Origin: JBGOUV01 sp041477815
Lineage (GTDB): Bacteria > Acidobacteriota > Terriglobia > Bryobacterales > JACQDG01
Reading direction: 5' to 3'
DNA: 9,868 bases
NCBI GenBank assembly: GCA_041477815.1
Contig: JBGOUV010000265.1
Location: 1-9,868 of the forward strand
Positions 6,536 to 9,868 of the stretch are shown here, one piece after another. The notes below the pieces were generated by a model, which saw nothing but the letters and a program-made list of their open reading frames with translations, had not been told where the DNA came from and did no database searches. The stretch's first letter is position 1. Every line of letters starts with the position of its first letter. The position numbers were made by a program, and so were the translations under genes.

Positions 6536-6777
6536 GCGCTTAAGGGGTACGGCAACAGATAGCTATGCTTGGTCGCGCCAGAGCAGAATAGTATTTAGTA
6601 CGGATAGAAAACAATTCAGCGGAGGTATAATTTTTAGTACGTCTGGAGTTGTACGTTATAGCTCGCGCGTAGTATGACTTTCTGGACCGAAGGTAGTATT
6701 ACCTTGGTAATAGAGGAGTACCGGGACAGGGTTTGGCGGATGGTGCTGGCTGGCGGTCCGGTGAACCACCCGTTACC
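6536..6777. promoter_or_regulatory. AT-richer spacer with TAGTA pentamers, probable promoter region
   Basis: A 242-bp gap between the two same-strand membrane-protein genes, clearly less GC-rich than its flanks from about 6581 to 6720. It holds five copies of TAGTA on the plus strand (6589, 6596, 6635, 6670, 6694), each followed by T or C, and a 7-bp palindrome at 6697-6712. On the minus strand TACTAT and TTATAC are possible -10 boxes for the downstream gene, but no good -35 at 17 bp accompanies them. A perfect TATAAT at 6626-6631 on the plus strand also lacks a -35. No intrinsic terminator for the upstream gene is visible. Confidence 0.4.
6697..6712. promoter_or_regulatory. Operator-like palindrome TATTACC-tt-GGTAATA
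   Basis: A perfect 7-bp inverted repeat with a 2-bp centre. It overlaps a second short one, GGTA (6692-6695) / TACC (6700-6703). Such AT-rich dyads in a spacer suit a dimeric repressor site. As RNA the 2-nt loop would be strained, and no T-run follows on the minus strand, so a terminator is unlikely. Confidence 0.35.
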
Positions 6778-7908
6778 TTAGTTGGAGACTTCCGGTACTC
6801 CTACGGTGGCCGAGGTGGAGGTCATATGCCGGGGTATTCCGGGCTGGTCGGTGCGCCACCACAGCAGGACCGAAAGGCCCACCATGAGGGGCGCCATGAT
6901 CCAGGTTTGCCGCTCGAAGGCCAGGGCGTGGACCCACAGTCCTCCGAACAGGAACAGGGAGGCGAGCCGGACCCGGTATTCGCGCCAGAGCAGGTAGAAG
7001 AAGGGGAAGGCCAGGGCGTAATCGTACTTGAAACTGTGCCAGGCAAGCAGCAGGGAGAGCCCCACAGCGGCCCAAAAGGCCGTTTCAAAGCGCAGACGCC
7101 GGGCCAGCCAGACAAACCAGACCCCGACCAGGATCGCGCCCGCGATATAGCCCGGCTTGTCCCAACCGAAGTGGAAGGCCAGTGACCGCAGGTTCCAGGA
7201 GCGGACAAACAGCCGGTCGACCACCCCGGCTCCCACGACATGGAGGTAGTCCCGGACACCGCCGCTGCCAATCAAACCCACGTTTAAGGCTCCCCAGAAG
7301 CCCAGCCATCCGGCCAGGCGCCAGAAAAGGGCGCGTTTGCTGTGGAGGAGCAGGGCCACCGGGACCAGCAGGAGCAGGTGGAACTTCTGGAAGGCGAGGC
7401 TGAGGCAGAAGGCAGCCAGCCCATCGCGGCCCTCCCGGTGAAAATACAAAGCCAACAGCATCGGTCCCAGGACGAAGGCGGTGTCCTGGCCCATGGTGAG
7501 GCCAAAGGAGATCGGATAGAAACCGATCATCCAGAGCAGAATGGTCCAATCCCCGCCGTACAGCCTCTGGATTAGCCAGGCGCACCCCAGCATCCCGACG
7601 GAGATCAGGGCCAGCCAAAGGTGGACGGCGGCGCGGTAGCTGAACAGACCGAAGGGCTGGAGCAGCAGGGCGTACACGGGGGCGCGGGGGAAGGGTTGGA
7701 CCTCGTGCGGTCCCCAGGGCCGGCGCAGCTCCTGCTGGAATTGGGTGAAGTAGTCCAGGTCGTAGATTTTGGCCCAGGGAGCCTGGGCGACCGTGTAAAA
7801 GGCCGGAAAGTCGTTGCCGCGGTCGGGGAGCGGGATATTGGCCTGGATGAAGACACACCAAACGGCAAACGCGGCGATCGACAGGATTTCGAGGGTCCGT
7901 CTGGTCAT
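6778..7908 (-). CDS. GT87-like (DUF2029) membrane glycosyltransferase
   Basis: A 376-residue inner-membrane protein with about nine to ten hydrophobic segments. Its features fit the GT87/DUF2029 polyprenyl-phosphate-mannose-type transferases. These are GNDFPAFYTVAQ in the first loop (31-42, with D33 at the expected catalytic place), FPRAPVYALLLQPF (73-86) as a variant of the family P-x-x-Y-P-P-like block, YPISFGLTMGQDTAFVLGPMLLAL (131-154) with the conserved Gly-Gln, and QKFHLLLLVPVALLL (174-188). Enzymes of this class move a sugar from a lipid carrier on the outer face of the inner membrane. The C-terminal tail (353-376) is polar. The start codon directly abuts AGGA, leaving no normal spacing, so the ribosome site is poor. 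The donor and acceptor cannot be told from sequence. Confidence 0.75.
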   Translation of the reverse strand: MTRRTLEILSIAAFAVWCVFIQANIPLPDRGNDFPAFYTVAQAPWAKIYDLDYFTQFQQELRRPWGPHEVQPFPRAPVYALLLQPFGLFSYRAAVHLWLALISVGMLGCAWLIQRLYGGDWTILLWMIGFYPISFGLTMGQDTAFVLGPMLLALYFHREGRDGLAAFCLSLAFQKFHLLLLVPVALLLHSKRALFWRLAGWLGFWGALNVGLIGSGGVRDYLHVVGAGVVDRLFVRSWNLRSLAFHFGWDKPGYIAGAILVGVWFVWLARRLRFETAFWAAVGLSLLLAWHSFKYDYALAFPFFYLLWREYRVRLASLFLFGGLWVHALAFERQTWIMAPLMVGLSVLLWWRTDQPGIPRHMTSTSATVGVPEVSN

Positions 7909-8019
7909 TCCTGCCCAGCATAGGGGTCGGCGGTGGGCGTGTCAGTCAGGTGTTGTGCTTAGTCGGCGGTTGGAAAACGGCTGGTGCCCTCAGGGGGGTT
8001 GGAGGGATCGGGAAGTTGG

Positions 8020-8245
8020 CTTTGTCGCCACGCAGCAGTCGGCGATGCGGTGAACCGGAACGAACTCGTCGGGGCCCCCGGGCTGGAGGTCATCCTCAAA
8101 GGCGCGGATTGGTTTCCTCGAAAGCGGCGGGATTTTCGCCTGCGAGGACGGCGTGGCGGGCGGTGAGGCCGTGGCCGAGGCCGTTGTAGCGGACGGCGGC
8201 CTTGCCCTGGGGAGCGCGAGGGCCGCGATGCTGGCTGGTCCTGTC
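8020..8245 (-). pseudogene. Frameshifted remnant of a 'GKAAVRYN..GHGLTAR' family gene
   Basis: In one minus-strand frame (8230 down to 8096) the translation reads RGPRAPQGKAAVRYNGLGHG then LTARHAVLAGENPAAFEE, ending at a TGA. The next frame continues with AFEDDLQPGGPDEFVPVHRI from about 8105 downward. Joined, the two pieces follow the plan of a short protein family I know as hypothetical genes, often many copies per genome, in Acidobacteriota and Planctomycetes (consensus near TGPRTPEGKAAVRxNALKHG followed by LTA, then PGEDPAxFE and a DLQPxGPxE segment). There is no start codon in frame: a TGA lies 24 codons upstream of the first fragment's core. The second part trails off after about 8020. 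It is a truncated, frameshifted relic with no expected function. Confidence 0.65.
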
Positions 8246-8349
8246 GGAGTACCCCTTACCCGGTATTCATCGTAGCAAGCATAGGCGCCGGTTTCGGGGG
8301 GCTGGGGAGGATGGGAGAAAGACGCCCGGTGATCGCCTCCACAAAGTTC

Positions 8350-8379
8350 TTGGCAGCGGCCGTCCAACGGGGGCATACT
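8350..8379 (+). promoter_or_regulatory. Likely sigma-70 promoter of the HNH gene
   Basis: TTGGCA (8350-8355, 5 of 6 to the -35 consensus) is spaced 18 bp from CATACT (8374-8379, 4 of 6 to the -10). It is placed about 35 bp before the ATG, leaving a leader of about 28 nt with a strong ribosome site. It is the best promoter candidate in the window. Confidence 0.45.
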
Positions 8380-8401
8380 AAAGGTAAGAATCCTGCTTGC
8401 C

Positions 8402-8407
8402 AGGAGG
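8402..8407 (+). promoter_or_regulatory. Near-ideal ribosome binding site of the HNH gene
   Basis: AGGAGG with a 6-nt spacer to the ATG at 8414. It is the strongest Shine-Dalgarno sequence in the window and supports both the reality and the start of this small gene. Confidence 0.85.
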
Positions 8408-8413
8408 TAAGCC

Positions 8414-8773
8414 ATGGCGGTTCACAAGCTGATCCACCGGGTCCGGCGGGCCAAGCCCTTGACCCGCGAGGAGGGTCTGAAGATCCTGATGCGCGACCGT
8501 TTCCAGTGCCAGTATTGCGGCCTGGACGGCACAGCCAGCCTCGACAACGCTCTGATCATGACCGTGGACTTCGTGATTCCACGGGCCCTGCGCGGGAAGA
8601 AGGACCCGGCCAACCTGGTGGCGGCCTGCCGGCCGTGCAACGTGCTGAAGGGCGGTCAACGGTTCGGGAGTTTCCAGGAAGCCAAGGACTACGTCCTCGG
8701 CCGCCGCGAGGAAGAGCGGCGGCTGTGGCACGCGAGGATGGCTCAGCTCGGGCCGCAAAAGGCTACCGCCTAA
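8414..8773 (+). CDS. Small HNH-endonuclease-like zinc protein, first His replaced by Phe
   Basis: A 119-residue cytoplasmic protein with an HNH (beta-beta-alpha metal) domain at residues about 20-80. Two zinc knuckles are visible: C32/C35 in FQCQYCGLDG and C72/C75 in AACRPCNVLKG. Between them lies TVDFVIPRALRGKKDPANLV. It matches the usual D-H-V-x-P-x-S-x-G-G..N-L block except that F53 stands where the catalytic His is expected. N67 and N76 are present. A basic N-terminus (KLIHRVRRAKPL) could bind nucleic acid, and the C-terminus is a charged helix (87-110). Stand-alone HNH proteins include phage, mobile and host nucleases. With Phe for His it may be a non-cutting DNA binder or use another base. 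It has its own promoter and ribosome site, and converges on the dehydrogenase gene with 3 bp between stops. Confidence 0.82.
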   Translation: MAVHKLIHRVRRAKPLTREEGLKILMRDRFQCQYCGLDGTASLDNALIMTVDFVIPRALRGKKDPANLVAACRPCNVLKGGQRFGSFQEAKDYVLGRREEERRLWHARMAQLGPQKATA

Positions 8774-8776
8774 CGG

Positions 8777-9538
8777 TTAGCGAATCGAGCGGCCTCCATC
8801 CACCGGGAGGACTACGCCGGTGATGAAGCTGGCCTCGTCGCTGGCCAGAAACAGCATGGCGTAGGCGACCTCGGCGGGGCGGCCCAGACGGCCCAGGGGG
8901 TGCTTGGCCAGCAGATACTCGCGCTGGGCGGGGAGATCGGCTTCGCGGGCCAGGCTGCGGTCCATCATGCGGGTACCCTCGATGGTGGCCGGACAGACAC
9001 AGTTCACCCGGATATTCCTGGGCGCGTAATCGATGGCCATGGCCAGGGTGAGACCTACTACGCCACCCTTGGAGGCCGAGTAGGCCACCAGGCGGTGATT
9101 GCCGCGGATGGCGTTGATCGAGGCGTTGTTCACGATCGACCCGCAGCCCCGCTTCAACATTTCCGGGACGGCGTGTTTCGCGCACAGGAAGGCGCCCTTC
9201 AGGTTGACGTCGATCAGGCGCTGCCACTGCTCCGCAGTGGTTTCGGTGACCGTGCCGGGAGATTCTGTGCCGGCGTTGTTGACCAGGATATCGAGGCCGC
9301 CGAAGTGGTCGACGGCGGCACGGACCAGGCGGGCGGCGCCGGCGTCCTCGGAGATGTCGGCTTCCACGGAGAATAGGGAGCCTGGCGCGGTGTCGCGTTC
9401 GAGGGCGGGGCCGTCGCCGGGTTCGTAAACGCCGGCGATCACGCGGGCGCCCTCGCGGAGGAAGAGCAGCGCGGCGGCTTGACCTATGCCACTGCCCGCG
9501 CCGGTGATTAGAGCTACCTTCCCGTCTAGTCGTCCCAT
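8777..9538 (-). CDS. Short-chain dehydrogenase/reductase (classical SDR)
   Basis: A 253-residue NAD(P)-dependent oxidoreductase of the classical SDR fold, standard length. The cofactor loop TGAGSGIG is at 12-19, D61 follows the third strand, NNAG is at 87-90, and the active-site tetrad is N112 (VNLKG), S140 (NNASINA), Y153 and K157 (YSASK). The segment after strand 6 reads VCPATIEG, with Ala where Gly is usual. The ending GVVLPVDGGRSIR is typical of the 3-oxoacyl-ACP reductase/glucose-dehydrogenase-like group. The substrate cannot be deduced. The frame is open upstream to 9691, but I chose the ATG at 9538. It begins directly before the first Rossmann strand, and the 51-residue extension is not SDR-like. 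No strong ribosome site is seen. No neighbour indicates a pathway. Confidence 0.9.
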   Translation of the reverse strand: MGRLDGKVALITGAGSGIGQAAALLFLREGARVIAGVYEPGDGPALERDTAPGSLFSVEADISEDAGAARLVRAAVDHFGGLDILVNNAGTESPGTVTETTAEQWQRLIDVNLKGAFLCAKHAVPEMLKRGCGSIVNNASINAIRGNHRLVAYSASKGGVVGLTLAMAIDYAPRNIRVNCVCPATIEGTRMMDRSLAREADLPAQREYLLAKHPLGRLGRPAEVAYAMLFLASDEASFITGVVLPVDGGRSIR

Positions 9539-9720
9539 AGCGAATCTAAGCCCGGAGGGCTGCCTTTTGCCAAAAAAAGTATACCTTGGACCGCCTCGAA
9601 GCCGCTGGTAGGACAAAACGGGGTGGGATTCTAGTGGGAACACCCGATTTTCGGGGGTACTACAATACTGCACCATCGGAAACGGAGTCATATGCGCCGG
9701 GCCAAGTGTTGATTCCGTCG
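9539..9720. promoter_or_regulatory. Divergent intergenic region of the SDR and exported-protein genes
   Basis: A 182-bp spacer between divergent genes, with a run of seven A at about 9571-9577. On the plus strand TACAAT (9661-9666) is a fair -10 box without a good -35. On the minus strand TATACT lies about 40 bp before the SDR start, again without a good -35. An inverted repeat ACACCCGA / TCGGGGGT (9640-9647 and 9651-9658, one mismatch, 3-nt loop) lies just before the plus-strand -10 and could be an operator. Confidence 0.4.
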
Positions 9721-9868
9721 ATGAGTAACATGATGAGAACCCGTCCTTTTTCCCTTCTTATTCTTGTGTTTGCCAGTCTGGCCGCGGGCCCGCAGGCGTG
9801 GGCCACCACCCTGCTCACCAGCGGCGAGCCCGTGCCTTTCGGTCTGCCGTCGGCTACGGATAGGCCGA
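9721..9868 (+). CDS. Start of an exported protein of unknown function (cut by window edge)
   Basis: The first 49 residues of a protein with a clear Sec signal peptide. The N-terminus is MSNMMRTRPF, the hydrophobic core is SLLILVFASLAA (residues 11-22), and a likely signal peptidase I site follows AWA (residues 26-28). The start of the mature part (TTLLTSGEPVPFGLPSATDR) does not match a family I know. Met4 or Met5 could also be the start, and no ribosome site is evident before any of them. The leader codons are less GC-rich at the third position than elsewhere in the window, which is common for signal peptides. It is divergent from the SDR gene. Confidence 0.6.
   Translation, partial: MSNMMRTRPFSLLILVFASLAAGPQAWATTLLTSGEPVPFGLPSATDRP

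Larger units (their letters stand above)
7909..8413. other. 505-bp gap between divergent genes, mostly gene debris
   Basis: This region separates the minus-strand GT87-like gene from the plus-strand HNH gene. About 8020-8245 is a decayed gene (listed separately). 8350-8413 is the promoter and ribosome site of the HNH gene. In 7909-8019 and 8246-8349 I see nothing I can support. No clear promoter for the GT87-like gene was found in the first part. Confidence 0.5.

Noticed and set aside
6626..6631. Perfect TATAAT on the plus strand as a promoter for an unlisted transcript
   Set aside because: No -35 at 16-18 bp and no extended -10. Nothing plausible is encoded downstream on the plus strand before the opposing gene.
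6541..8258. 10-bp inverted repeat TAAGGGGTAC (6541-6550) / GTACCCCTTA (8249-8258) flanking the GT87-like gene, as mobile-element ends
   Set aside because: Exact 10-mer matches are expected many times by chance in 10 kb. There are no target duplication, no transposase and no longer matching ends.
9539..9691. Upstream extension of the SDR to a start at 9691
   Set aside because: The extra 51 residues precede the Rossmann fold without similarity to it and cover the promoter-like divergent spacer.
1..9868. CRISPR array, tRNA, rRNA, transposase or a multi-gene defence system
   Set aside because: No regularly spaced repeats, no tRNA-like cloverleaf or rRNA segment and no transposase motifs were seen. 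The only nuclease-like gene is the single HNH protein, without partners.

Overview
The window looks like a chromosomal segment of a GC-rich, Gram-negative, soil-type bacterium. My best guess is an Acidobacteriota member (Solibacter/Bryobacter-like). This is inferred from the outer-membrane secretin, the high GC content, the polytopic glycosyltransferase-like genes and a decayed copy of a short 'GKAAVRYN..GHGLTAR' protein family that I associate with such genomes. No rRNA or marker gene is present to prove it.

Positions 1-4623, all on the minus strand and read right to left, hold the front half of a tad/flp (type IVc, tight-adherence) pilus operon. The order is flp (pilin), cpaA/tadV (prepilin peptidase), cpaB/rcpC, cpaC/rcpA (secretin), cpaE/tadZ (atypical receiver plus ParA-like ATPase) and cpaF/tadA (assembly ATPase, cut by the window edge). 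Spacings of 10-71 bp support one operon. Stem-loops lie in the flp-cpaA and cpaB-cpaC gaps. The 319-bp region before flp has two perfect hairpins, and a small element just before the flp ribosome site can fold in two mutually exclusive ways.

Upstream of flp on the same strand (4943-7908) are two large polytopic membrane proteins that look like GT-C/GT87-type glycosyltransferases. They are separated by a 242-bp AT-richer spacer that carries five TAGTA pentamers and a 7-bp palindrome. Their position suggests, without proof, lipid-linked sugar transfer or glycosylation connected with the cell surface or pilus.

The right side (7909-9868) is a looser accessory region. It contains a frameshifted remnant (about 8020-8245, minus) of the 'HGLTAR' family, then a small HNH-nuclease-like gene on the plus strand with its own promoter and ribosome site but with Phe in place of the usual first His. 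A short-chain dehydrogenase/reductase follows on the minus strand, convergent with the HNH gene at a 3-bp gap. Last comes the start of an exported protein on the plus strand, cut by the window edge.

I see no CRISPR array, tRNA, rRNA, transposase or recognised defence system. The items most worth a second look are the flp leader element, the non-canonical HNH protein, the decayed gene and the repeat-rich spacer. None by itself shows a new system.
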